A stretch of 64,000 bases of DNA from Mesodorylaimus sp. YZB2_4 (taxonomy: Eukaryota > Nematoda > Enoplea > Dorylaimida > Dorylaimidae): NCBI GenBank assembly GCA_030248295.1, contig JASANH010001093.1, positions 124,001-188,000 on the forward strand. Reading direction: 5' to 3'. A program made the position numbers and the translations under genes. This document shows positions 22,365-33,169 of the stretch, one piece after another. Numbering within the stretch: the first letter of the stretch is position 1; the number at the start of each line of letters is the position of its first letter. The notes under the pieces were generated by a model, which was given only the letters and a program-made list of their open reading frames with translations, did no database searches and was not told where the DNA came from.

Positions 22365-22782
22365 ATGAAGCGTACATCGCGACGAGGTGGCTGGCGCCTG
22401 AAGGATTCGGCACCGTCTTCTCCAGTGAGTGTCGAGTCTGCAGGGCACTTTTTCAGAGATGACATTCATTATTTACAGCCGAGACGGATATATGGGCGTT
22501 TAGGGTGACGATGGACGAAATCTTCTGCGATTGAGAAGACCCTTGGGGAAGTAAGCTCTGGGGAAGAGGTCTCTGTCTCGGATCCACGTTTTCTAGAGTG
22601 ACATTTTAGACTTGGAGGAAGGACTTGTGCGAAAGCGCATTCTGTCGGGACGTGGACCTGAGAGGCCGCCCGCAATGCCCTCCTCCGTCTACGATATTAT
22701 GAAGCGATGTTGCCAGAGAGATCCCAAGCGTCGACCCAAGTTCTCACGCCTGGTTCATGAGTTGGAGGCTTGGAGTGGATGA
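22365..22782 (+). pseudogene. Broken inverted copy of the tyrosine-kinase tail
   Basis: Three exon-like blocks match the last three exons of the kinase gene on the opposite strand. 22365-22424 contains [17 protein letters not shown]. 22479-22550 contains ETDIWAFRVTMDEIFCD, then TGA at 22532-22534 where the intact gene has a Gly codon, then EDPWG. 22610-22782 contains VRKRILSGRGPERPPAMP and ends in a stop. The two introns are kept at the same positions and phases, so this is a DNA-level duplication, not a retrocopy. The catalytic loop and glycine loop are absent. A basic frame around 22100-22190 may be a relic of the N-terminus, but this is weak. Confidence 0.82.
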
Positions 22783-23187
22783 CGGGCGAAGCGAAGGAGT
22801 TTCCTTCTGAGATAAGTCAGCTTTCTTTTCTCGCTCGTTCCTTCTGCTGTTGAATCAGTTTAATGAGATCCAAAGCACGATTCATTAATTACCTTGTCTT
22901 TAGACTGGTTACGTTCGAAGGAGAACGCAGTGCAGAGGGTGCTTGCAAGGCACAGGATTTTTTATGTTTTGGTGGAGTTCTATAATGTCCTGCCGTAGCT
23001 TTCTTTATAGTAGTAAGCAAACTGACATTATCGGTCAGATAAAAAGTTTTTTAAACTGTGGCTCGAGTAGTGGCTTTTTTCAAACAGATCTTATTGAAGC
23101 AGTTCCTAATTGAATGTTTACTATAGACATCACGCATTTGCCATTTGTCATTTTCGTTCCTTCTTACAAATCACACCTTCCTTCTTT

Positions 23188-24444
23188 CTATGTTTGACTT
23201 TTCTGGCTTTTCAGACCCTTCACACTTTTGACCGACAATTGACCTTTGACAGAAGCGTTGTGAGGTTTCGAGCTGAGCTGCTAAAAGACAAAACTCTGTG
23301 AGTGTTTCGTATTTTCCCAACAAAATGTCACTCACGCGTATGCGGAGGACCAACGCAGGGTCGACCGAGATGAAGCCAGCGCTGTTGTCAAACTGGTTGC
23401 AATAGTTGGGGGCGCTGAAGACGGTCACCAAGCGATGACCAGCGAAGAACTCGAACCCACTCGCCACCACTTGATGAGCCCGGATGATCATTGCAACGCC
23501 CATCTTGTCGCAGAACCTTTCCACTTCGTCCTCTCCAAACAGCCACGATATGCCGCGCGAGTTTTTCTGGTACCCTGGAACCGAAACGCCCAACATCAAA
23601 GAACTTTTAGTGATTTGGTGCGATGACTACCTTTGCTGCCCTTTTCGGGGTCTGCCCACAACAGATCGCACGCGAGACCCTCGATTTTGGATAGCGGACG
23701 CGGCATTTGCAGAATATCCTCCCAATCGTTGAGATCGGGCGAAATTCCTCCATGCATGCACAGGATCCCGTCAGCCACTAGAGCCGCCAAGGGCATGTAG
23801 TCGAAGCACGCCTGTAAAAGAATGCCGGAAGGACACAAGGGAAGGAAGTGCACACCGCACTTACGTTGAACAGCTTGTACATTTCTCCATTGTCACCAAA
23901 TTTCCGCTTGCACTCATCGTAGAAGCCGTAGATGCGGTTGATCGGGGCTGTCTCGTGGTTACCTCGGAGAAGATAGAAGTCGTTCCAGTAGCGGGCTTTG
24001 TAGGCGAACATGAGACAAATCACTTCGACACCGTGCGGCCCTCGGTCCACGTAGTCGCCTGCAGAAAATACGAGTTAGGGAGATCTTTAAACCTACGTGC
24101 CTTCCTCTGACCTCAAACATAACTAACTGTAGGGACAGCCGAGTAAGCAGCTTACCAAGGAAAAGGTAGCGCGTGGCTGGCGGCGGTTCCCCTTTCGTGA
24201 AGATTCGCAGCAAATCGTAGAACTGACCATGCGTGTCTCCGCAGATGGACACGGGAGGATCGAGTTCGACAAGCATTGGTTGAAATGCAAACGCTTTCTG
24301 CGCCTTGGCGATCAGAAACTCCACTTCGTCCTTGGCCAGAACCGTTCCCGTTTCAGGGACATTATCCCAAGCCTTGTAAAGACGTTTGATCATGCTGTCC
24401 ACCTTGCCGATTTCTTTTCCCGTCAACGAAGGCGGCTCCGCCAT
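23188..24444 (-). CDS. PP1-type serine/threonine phosphatase catalytic subunit
   Basis: Five exons join in frame: 24444-24156, 24058-23865, 23811-23631, 23574-23336 and 23280-23188, giving 331 aa (human PP1 330). PPP-family metal and phosphate motifs are complete: [77 protein letters not shown] and [12 protein letters not shown]. The GDTHG (PP1 usually GDIHG) and CNQFDN (usually CGEFDN) substitutions mark a divergent paralogue, as seen in lineage-specific PP1-like genes. The last exon is a short Lys/Ser-rich tail. I start at [16 protein letters not shown] because it aligns with the PP1 N-terminus. An in-frame ATG lies further upstream. Confidence 0.9.
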
Positions 24445-25324
24445 TGCGTCTCGATCCACCTTCCAGAAGCAAGCAAACGCCCGACTGATCACGACTGCGA
24501 CAAGACGCACACTAACTAAATACGCCCTGTAGCAGAAGGGGAAAGTTGTAAAGCTGCTTGGACACGATGTCTCTGATAACTACGGAGCTGCTCTCTGCAC
24601 GAGTGAAAAGCGGGGTCATGCTTGGACAACAAAAGCGATCCCGATCCCGATTTCTCGACAGTAACTTTCTTGCTAGTAATCCTCTTTGATTGGAGCACAT
24701 CGATCAGTAGAACACACGACTGATTGCATTTTGGATGCATTTTTCAAAGCATTGAAAAACCTAGTCGTATTTGTGAACTCACAACAGACAATGCCGATTT
24801 CGGTTATCTTCCGGCACAGAAAATGTTGTCCATGCAAAAGACAGCTTGTTGTTTGCACCCCACAGTATGAAAACAATGTGACTGCCACGATCACCATATA
24901 CTTGTTTTCTGTGGTAAGCCACACCTCACGAACTGGTAAAGCCTTATGTGTCACCTCAACGCCAAATTTGGCAAGCTTGGTCTACAGGCGGAGTATTATT
25001 TGGGACATGACGCTGGTAATAAAAGGTGTAGAATCGAAAGTGGCACTCTGACTTCATGGTGGCGATTGAACATCAATAGATAATAAAAGAATGACTCCAG
25101 AGACAGAGTAGTATTCCGCCCTTCCCTCCCTCCTCTCTCGAAGTAACTGGATGGTAAGTGCTCCCTCGACTCTAAAAATACTTCATTATTAACAGATCAC
25201 AGACTTTGGTCTACTGTAGATTATCAGACTAGCCCACGTCCTTTTTATCGGCATAAAGATACTAAATTACACAAGAGCATCATCAAATCGGTTATCTTGT
25301 CCCAGCATACTGTGCAAGGCTCCT
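24445..25324. other. Intergenic region, no supported gene
   Basis: No coding exon is recognisable. A short GATCCCGATCCCGATT string at 24637-24652 matches the inner units of the hAT-type element at 11951-12560 and may be a fragment of it. A 121-codon plus-strand frame at 24686-25051 has no motif or splice context and was not called. Confidence 0.45.
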
Positions 25325-25857
25325 CTAGCCTTGATAACCAAATGGAGCCGGTGCAGGCGTGGGAGGGGGCGCTTGTTGGGCTACAATAGCACGAATAAAG
25401 TAAGGCAGCAAAGCAAGCAAAGTTTTCAGATCCAAGTAATTCTTGTTATCGTCCTTTTTGTCATCATCGTCGTCATCGTCGTCGTCACGCTCTCGTTTCA
25501 TTCTCCGATGTTCCCATGGTGAACCTACAGTATGGGAAAAACAATCCATGTTCAGGCAGGCCATGTTTGGCACAAGTCTAGTGGTCTTGGCCAGCCCTGT
25601 TTTCCTCGAGGACTGACAGCTTCCCGCGGCCAGCACCATTCCACTTACCATTGTTCTGCACCTGAGCAACGTTGGAGCCGACAGCATGGCTTCGAGCCAT
25701 TCGTGACAGCGAACTCTGAAAAGGCAGCACCCCTCAGCGAATGGGCATACTCGACCGTGGCCACACTTACGCTGGCCTTGTCCAACGGGGAAGGCAAGAC
25801 GTGTTCACAGAAGCAAGAAATGAGAATAAACACTTTCACTAGCTTCTTGAAATTCAT
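25325..25857 (-). CDS. Small secreted acidic/proline-rich peptide precursor
   Basis: I recognise no family. Three exons join in frame: 25857-25771, 25715-25649 and 25524-25325, giving 117 aa. Residues 1-22 form a clear signal peptide (MNFKKLVKVFILISCFCEHV, then LPS). The middle is Ser/Asn-rich. The third exon has basic sites in EHRRMKRER, then nine Asp in a row, KKDDNKN, a hydrophobic helix (LLALLPYFIRAIVAQQ) and a Pro-rich end, with a C-terminal Gly. Basic cleavage sites and a terminal Gly suit a processed, possibly amidated peptide. The acidic block could instead bind calcium. The coding case rests on three in-phase GT..AG junctions plus the signal peptide, so the function is open. Confidence 0.6.
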
Positions 25858-26516
25858 CCTGGCTGCAGAAGAATCCGAAGCTGAATCGAGTAAAGTGTCA
25901 CTTCTTGCTCGAGACGAGACTGCTGGCGGTGATTGCCAAACCTAGCTTATATAGCGTGTACTGACCTCAGAAGATGTGTCACGAATGGTTTGTGTTTGTA
26001 TTTGTTGACTGCCTTTTAGATTTGGTTTGATGTGACAGCCGTGAAACACTCGCATACACGTTTGGGCTGCGAGGCCACAGGTGCATGCCAGTAACTATGA
26101 CTGACCTTGGCATAGTCCAGAACGGTATCTGCTTGCAACAGTCACCACCGCTTCTTAGCTCTCGAGTGTGCTGCATGTTGCTTGGCTATGGATAAAGTAT
26201 GACACGACATGACCGCCACGCAAGCTCGAACACTGCGAGTTTTCTTTCTTGCACTCATGAATCAAATACATCCGAGACCACAACAGATTAATCAGCATTA
26301 ATCCCTTGCGGCACGCACAAAAATAGAAACATGGACATGAGTAGGAAATACAAAATCTTCGCGAATACGACAAAAAAGAACGGCATGCTAACACAAGACC
26401 AATTTAGTACAAAAACAAATGCAAACAAAACAAATCAATAGGAAAAATTAAGCTCCATGAAAAATCCATTCTGCACTAGAAAATACAAAAAATCTTTCCG
26501 GCCTCTCCATGCTCCC

Positions 26517-29042
26517 TTATATCCCATCAACGTTAGTAGCACGAAAGTAATGAAAAAATGTACGAAAGCCAATCCACAACACTGCAAACGTATCATCGTC
26601 GAACCCGAAAAATACTGACTCCACAAACTGGGCGTCAATGTAACCAGTTTCAGCAATTTGGCACTCACCAACAAACACATTTCGGCAGAATCTCGGTTGT
26701 TCCGCAGCCTCGTTGCTTATTTGACAATCAACAGGCATTTGAAACGGCACCAATTCGCAGTCTTTGCTTTGGTCACTCAGTTCTGAAGGCCAGCATGGTC
26801 TCGCTCGTTCAATGGCCCTTTCAATATCTTTCACCGTAGTTTGATCTTCCAGCGTCAAGTGGACAGGTTTCGTCAAGAACACTCGAACGCTGACTTCGCC
26901 AGCTGGAATGTTCGGATCGCCCTGAAAACACGTTAAAAAGGTTAGATATGTGAGAATAAAGCCCAGCACCGACCGATCCACCGACTGGGGGGCGAATTGG
27001 TTAGGGGGAACCGATCCAAGCTGTGAATCACTGGATCTGAATTGCCGCCAAAATATCTTTCTCTGTGGGCTAAAATATTCTTCAACCCCTCCCCTCCTGT
27101 CTGCGAGTGTCCTTCATCAACGAAAGAAAGCACATCGCGCCAGAAAACAAATGAGCAGGCGCAATGCAATTTTGGATCGGGCCGGCTTGATGGTCTCCCA
27201 CCCAGGTCGGTCGATGTTGGAATAAAGCAACAGCAGTCACGAAGATAAGAAGCATACCTTGACTTTAACACCTTCCAGAATCCTTCCGTCGTTGCTATAT
27301 CGAAAATTGAATAATTCCCAACCATGCACACTGTACAAACTGGAATACAGCCCCGGCTGCACGCAACGGCGTCTTATCGACGCTGGTAATTGGTGCTGGA
27401 CACTGAGCGGCTCGAATTCGCAGTTGCACCTAGAAGTGTCTTATGTCCCTTCTAAGCCGTCGATGACAGAAACAAACAAGCTTACATTGCTTCGCCGAAT
27501 GCAGCAAATTTTACGCCTAAATCATGGCCTTCTTGTTCAAATTCTTCCATAACAACGTCCACACACTCGGGTCGTTTCACCGCAATGCCGTGATAAAGGC
27601 GCAGAAAATGCTAAAATCAAAACATTACTTACAACCACAACATAAGCAGAGTGGAATCAGAAACTCACGCTGTCGCTTTTGTCGTGCTGTCCAGAAAGCT
27701 GACAAACGAACTTGAAGCCGGCTGTTATCTAAAACCGTATGTGTAAGCGTTACAAGCCTGCAGCACCTTATCAGTCCGCCAGTCTGGGGTGGGTGAAAAA
27801 GGAGACAGGCAAGTCTGTGGACGGTTTGCAATATGGTGAGCTCGAGGATTAAAAAAGAAAGAAGTGCAAGTCATCTTTAGAAAAGGGCCCGCTCCGTATA
27901 AGGAGAATTATCAGGCAAGCACTGTCTGTAGATGTTTGACAGGCAGTTCCTGTGCTACCCTATCAATGAACAAAAGCAGGGAACAGGAGACTCACTTTTC
28001 CAACATTTGCCTGACTGCACTGATCGCATTGATGTTTATCACTGACTGCGTTGGCGCACCGATCATGAACTTTCTGCTGAACTCCTAGACTCGACTGATA
28101 ACAAACGACGGATGTTTCATTGCCGACTGGCTCAACTGCGAAAATTCGATTCATGCGCAAGCGATTGAATGTCGATCGAGAATAATCGGACTCGTCAGGG
28201 ATATCCACTAAGCCTACCCAGCTTAACATGGATACATTGAAATCGTCGAGCGGAGGCAAGCATTCGAACGCGACAAACGCGTTGCATTCCATCTGAAACG
28301 AAAAGAGAGCTGCATTCGAAGTGACTCGTTCGTTCTTGCACTGTCTGCCGGTTTTTTGAACTAAAATGCTTTTTCACAAAATAAAACCTGAACTGCTATT
28401 ATTTTCACATTGACGTAATCGTGAGCGTGCATCTGGTGGATCGTGGCATCGCTGAAGGGAATTCTTACTCATCGAAAAGCTTACCTTTACTAGAAGAAGG
28501 CCGCCATAGTGTCTAAGTTTCCGCCTCCACCAGCCGAAGATGAAACGATACTTGAACAAAGCTAAAGTGGTTTAATGTTATGCTGTATGTGTAATAGAGA
28601 TAGGAAATGATAAATGCAAACCTTTCGTATAGAAGTTCCTGTACGACCAGCCTTGCCACAAACGTTGCTCATTGACCTTGAAATCTAAAACGAAAATATT
28701 CCTACTGGAACTGGAAATGCATGCACTTTAGAGCGTCGATCTGTTATAGGAAGCTGATAAAGGCTGTAAAATAGGCTGATCAAGAGATTACAGGAACTGC
28801 AGTACAGTCTTCGTAGAGCAGCCTATATATTCATACGCCTAGTGGGTGGCCCCTCGTTACAGCACATTTCATTACAACTTCCCTGTCTTACCTCGCCAGC
28901 AATACCATTTCCAAATATGGTCACTATATTGCTCGATATTGTGAAGCCGTTTGCAAACAAAACCCACGTTCGAAAGTTCAGGTGCCGTCAAATAGCGAAA
29001 AATTTTTGAGAGAACTTCGTCTGGGAGATCGAGAAATTCCAT
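26517..29042 (-). CDS. FBXO31: FBXO31-like F-box protein
   Basis: FBXO31 is the substrate receptor of an SCF (SKP1-CUL1) ubiquitin ligase. In vertebrates it acts on cyclin D1 and on proteins with C-terminal amides. Nine exons are seen: 29042-28892, 28684-28622, 28561-28485, 28451-28388, 28292-27996, 27728-27669, 27610-27486, 27429-27258 and 26921-26517, about 470 aa. The F-box is MEFLDLPDEVLSKIFRYL to VCKRLHNIEQYSDHIWKW. Shared family marks include RHYGGLLLVKV, LYSVHGWELFNF, KGDPNIPAGEVSV and the C-terminal CRNVFVGE. Exons 3 and 4 do not join cleanly: the apparent intron is only 33 nt and the phase is off by one, so either the boundary is wrong or a one-base indel is present. All other junctions keep frame. 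Confidence 0.85.
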
Positions 29043-30182
29043 ATGACGGCGTTATATTTATCGTTCGAAGTAGGTAAGTACGTACGTAGAAAAATACAAA
29101 ATAACCAGAGATGCAACACTATCCGTTCACTCGAACTAACGGTAAGAAGAATCTTTCTTTGTCAAACAAACGTACCAGCTGATCATCAACTGACCGATCG
29201 ATGCGTAAAGGTTTTCCCACTGCCTAGCAGACAAGACTGTCTAAGCCTACTAATCCTGCATCGGTTACTGTAGCCATGTTTGATTTGCGAGACGGTTTCT
29301 TCTCAACTATTCCTAAATTATGTAAAAGAGTAGTAAATGGAAAATCATGTTAAAATCTACATGAACTGTATATGCTACTGAGTCAGTCGTATATAGTGCG
29401 CGACAAATTTCTCAAACCGAGGCCTTTCACTTTTATCAATGTTGGCGATATATTTTTCAGCAAGATTTTACCGGTGCCCTTTTACAGCACTTGTGTGCAG
29501 GCCCGGCTTCCCAGGACATTGTTCAGTTTGCATTATGAGGACTCATAATCTGCGCCAGCCCAGTATGTGCCATGACCCAATGATCACAGCTTTATAGGCC
29601 ACTATCGATGACAGTAGACATTCGTTGTCAAACAGGACACTCTGCCTGCTCCTTCGCGTCTGTCGTCATAGTCCATATGGTTCATGACCCTTGCTCTGGG
29701 TCGCACAGTTGATAAAGCATCGATTGGGAGGTACAGACGTGAGTTTCGTTGCCACACAAAGGGTTAATTTCTCCACACCACCTCAGTTTATGCAGGTCGC
29801 TGGGAAACAATTAAAAATCGCTCATGAACCATTCCAGAAGCTCTAGAGGCTAATAAGTACGCCTTGGTGTAAAATCTAGTTGAAGTTTGGTTTATTATCT
29901 GATAAAGTTTACATTGCTGATGCATGACCGCTGCTCATGAAGCCGAGAAAATCCTTTTTGTATTTCCCGCGTAACTGTTCAATTTGAACCTGCGCATCCT
30001 CGGCGGCTGCAACAGCTAGGTTACTGTAACCGGTGTAAAAATCTCGGATTTTTGCGAAACATTTTGTATTCAGTTTTTTGTCAGTCTATTCTTATTGTGA
30101 AAAATGATATAAGATTTTCTAATTTCAAGTTGATACGGTATCATTTCTGCGCGTGGGTGAGGAATTCAAAATCGGGTTGAAG
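29043..30182. promoter_or_regulatory. Divergent FBXO31/AKAP17A intergenic region
   Basis: These 1.14 kb separate the FBXO31 (-) and AKAP17A (+) start codons and must hold both promoters. I see no coding exon or structured repeat. A T-rich tract ending GTCAG before 30085 could be a 3' splice site for an AKAP17A 5'-UTR intron. The rest is unexplained. Confidence 0.4.
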
Positions 30183-32988
30183 ATGACATCGATCATCCAC
30201 CCTTTGAGTGATAGCAGTGAATTGGTAGAGTTCTACAAACCATTGAATTTATATCTGAAACCAATCGCTCGTCTCAACATAACAGTCCAACTGCCTCAAT
30301 TGAAAGAACCTGGTAAAACTATTTCGAATTGGGATATAATGGAAAAGACTAAGCGGATGATCAAACCATTCCAATTTTCCTCCATCAAAGTAGTTCGAAG
30401 CACAATCGAATTTGTCCGTTTCGAAGCCGAGTTAGACAATCGAGAAGCACTAAAGAAAAGTATAAAAGCGTTGGATGGCAATACGTTAAAAATGATTGGC
30501 TTTTTCGAACCATTCAAAGTGAAAGCATGCGAGGCCAAATTGGAATTTCCTACTCGACACGATTGGGACTCCTTCTTTCGTGATGCAAAAAATATGGACG
30601 AAATGAAACCTGGAGAACGACCGGATACAATCTATTTGGCGTACTTGCCGAGGAAATGGTTTATGGAGAACCGACAGCGTGCAACCTCAGATTCGAACCG
30701 AACTGACCCATCAGCGCCTTCCGAGAACTTGATTCGGCGTTTGTTCGAAACATTCGGTGAGATACGTTGCGTCGATATCCCGATCGCTGATCCGTATCGA
30801 TTAAGAATGGCCAAATCAAAGACTGGTTTCCGGATGAATAATGCTGGAGGTATTGGTTTCATCAGCACGAATTTCACTGCCGGCTCGACAACTGATCTCT
30901 TATCTGCACCCGCTTCGGCATCCATATCCGGCCAAGATTTGACATTCGAGGCCTACGTTCAATTCGTAGAATACATTAGTTTCGTCAGAGCGATGGACTC
31001 ATTGCGTGGTATGAAGTTGGTTCACGTGGACAAGGACGAGAATCGGGCATTGGCTGCTAATATTAAGGTGCGCCGGTGAAATTGACCAAGACTGATTGTG
31101 TGCCCTGGACGATCCCTGGAATGGTCATCCTTCGTTCCTAGATACGTAAACCGTGTGCAAGGGCAAAGTGTACCAATTATCAGGGTTATATTTTGATTTT
31201 GTGGGGAGATGGGCTGTAGATGTAAGTGAGGGGTCATAAGTATTCTCTGTTTTTGCAGGTCGATTTCGATCGTACGAAACATCTGAGCGATAAGAATATT
31301 AGGAAACGGCGATTAGAAAGAGAGCAGATTGTAGCGATCGAGCAGAGAGTTGTAGAAGAACAGCGAAGAAGGGAGGAAGAAGAGAGACGACGCGAGGAAG
31401 AAGCACGGTACGTGACTAACATGGGTTCATCGAGGGGAGGGGGAGAGGGAGTCTCTGCTCCAGTAAATTAGCCTTCGGTCAGTACACCCGAAAATGAGAA
31501 TAGGTTTTTAGTAGAAATATTGTTGCGGGGAACCAACATGAAGGGAGGGTGACTATAGTGTTCGGCCGAGGCTGACTTTTGTCATGGTCGGGATCGAGGT
31601 TCGAGGTTTCTGCTAACAGTCCTTAACTTATTTTGTGATGTATCCTACAAGTTCAAGTCTGTTGAATGCTTTCCTGCTGTATTTTCAAGAGACAAATCAC
31701 CCACAGGAATAAAAAGGCTAGCGATTGCAGCTTGCTTGGGACCCTCGATCCTCGGCCGTTTTTCCTCGAGGTCGAGGGTGGCCAGTATCGGCCAAACATT
31801 AGGTGACTTGTCAAAGAATGAAAATTTGATTAGTCATCCTATAGCAGCAGTGTATTACTGTATGTAACCAAGCCTGGTGGGCCTGGGAGGGAGTGTGGCT
31901 GGTACAAAAACTCCGGCTGGATCAAGGCAAGTCTTGCGACTATACCTGCGGCTGAAACATCAGCCCGATCTCCCCAGGTCTCCCAGCTGGGGGAGATCGA
32001 TTACTCTCTCCCACTCACCATGGTCTACTAGGCACGAGGGTTACGCGTACAATCGAGTATGCTTCATCTGGATGACCGACCATGTTCACCCGGATGATCT
32101 GTGGCTAATCTTGCTTCTAGCCATGCATTAGAGTCTGCCAAATCGGCGACTGAACGGGCGAGATTGGAGAGACGACGAATGAGAGAAGAGAAAAGGCGGA
32201 TGAAACAACTCGAAGTGAGGCGCAAGAAAGCAGCCGAAGCCATCGAGCGTCGTATAAAACTGGAAGAACATAAACTTCTCTTGGCCCAAAGAAAGCTGGA
32301 ATCGGTTCGATTGTTGACAGAATTGTTTCGAAGATGTCAGGTATGTTGAAGAATGGCATATGCGATGTCCATGGACTGAAATCTATTTTAGGCCATGGAA
32401 CAGAAAAATCAAGTGGAAAAAAGTCTGAAAGAATTGGAGGAAGCCCAACATAGAGAAGCCATGGAAAGAGACCTATTGGCGCGTCAAGAAGAAGAAACGA
32501 GACAACGTCTTTTGAAAAAGATGGAAGAAAAATTAAGAAATAAGGTAAGTAAGCCTTGTACTGCAAATCCTAACTTGTTATCTGAGGATTACAGGATTTC
32601 AAACAGGGGTATATGGTCCTCCGCAAATGATATGTGGTCCTACTGTTGGGAATAGGATGGCCTCATAAGCACTCTTGTTAGTATAATGAGGGAAATGAAT
32701 CGATATTTTGCTCTGATAATTTATGGTTTTATGCCCCTGGGATAAGTCAGGGTATTTTTCTTCGCTTGTATTGTCTTGTATTTTTAGGTTGTTCGATCGC
32801 ATAATGAGATGGAAGAGAGAAAGCATTTTCATAAGCGTGAACAATTGTGCAAAGTGCTGCACGAATCCGGAGCTGTATTGCGAAGTATTGCAGCAGAGAA
32901 AACAGTGGCTGGGCCCTCCCGTCGATCCTATCCTGACCAGTCGACCGATGGCCAATTTAGTTCAAAACGATATCGGCTTTCTTCGTAA
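30183..32988 (+). CDS. AKAP17A: AKAP17A (XE7) splicing-associated PKA anchor
   Basis: AKAP17A binds PKA in nuclear speckles and influences splicing. Five exons join in frame: 30183-31067, 31259-31407, 32121-32340, 32392-32544 and 32788-32988, giving 535 aa. The first exon aligns closely with the vertebrate N-terminus: LYLKPIARLNITVQLPQLK, PTRHDWDSFFRDAKNMDE, PGERPDTIYL and an RRM-like FEAYVQFVEYISFVRAMDSL. Exon 2 begins VDFDRTKHLSDKNIRKR, then a long Arg/Glu coiled coil that includes RIKLEEHKLLLAQRKLESVR. The protein ends soon after the coiled coil, without the long Arg/Ser tail of human AKAP17A (695 aa). The start is the only ATG fitting the family. Intron 2 carries a hAT-like element and a palindromic repeat. 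TELO2 begins 181 nt downstream. Confidence 0.95.
31556..31801. mobile_element. Short hAT-like element, 246 bp
   Basis: The left end is TAGTGTTCGGCCGAGGCTG and the right-end complement is TAATGTTTGGCCGATACTG, an imperfect inverted repeat. The flanks are GGTGACTA (31548-31555) and GGTGACTT (31802-31809), an 8-bp duplication with one mismatch, as for hAT elements. It has no coding capacity. It lies in intron 2 of AKAP17A and has its own GGGATCGAGG-type inner units. Confidence 0.7.
31866..32090 (+). repeat. Palindromic repeat family, full-length-like copy
   Basis: It starts ACCAAGCCTGGTGGGCCTGG and continues with AAAAACTCCGGCTGG, GCGGCTGAAACATCA and TCTCCCACTCACCATGG. The same ordered blocks occur at 36816-37010 and, inverted, at 37015-37205. 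It has no coding capacity. Edges are approximate because no target duplication was identified. Confidence 0.75.
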
Positions 32989-33169
32989 TTTCGTGATTGC
33001 CTATGCTTGAAATACGGTTCAGAGGTCCTTACTGTGTTTTTATGTACAGCGTGCAAGTAAACTTTGCTTTTCGATGAGGTGTAAGGTGATGGTGAGAAGT
33101 TATGTCCTTTGTATCTTCCCGTTAAGTTTAGGTTTGGGTTGGCAGTATTTGTTTTTAAGGAAATCTCGG

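Noticed and set aside
24686-25051. 121-codon plus-strand open frame
   Set aside because: No domain, signal or splice support; it lies in an intergenic stretch with element fragments.
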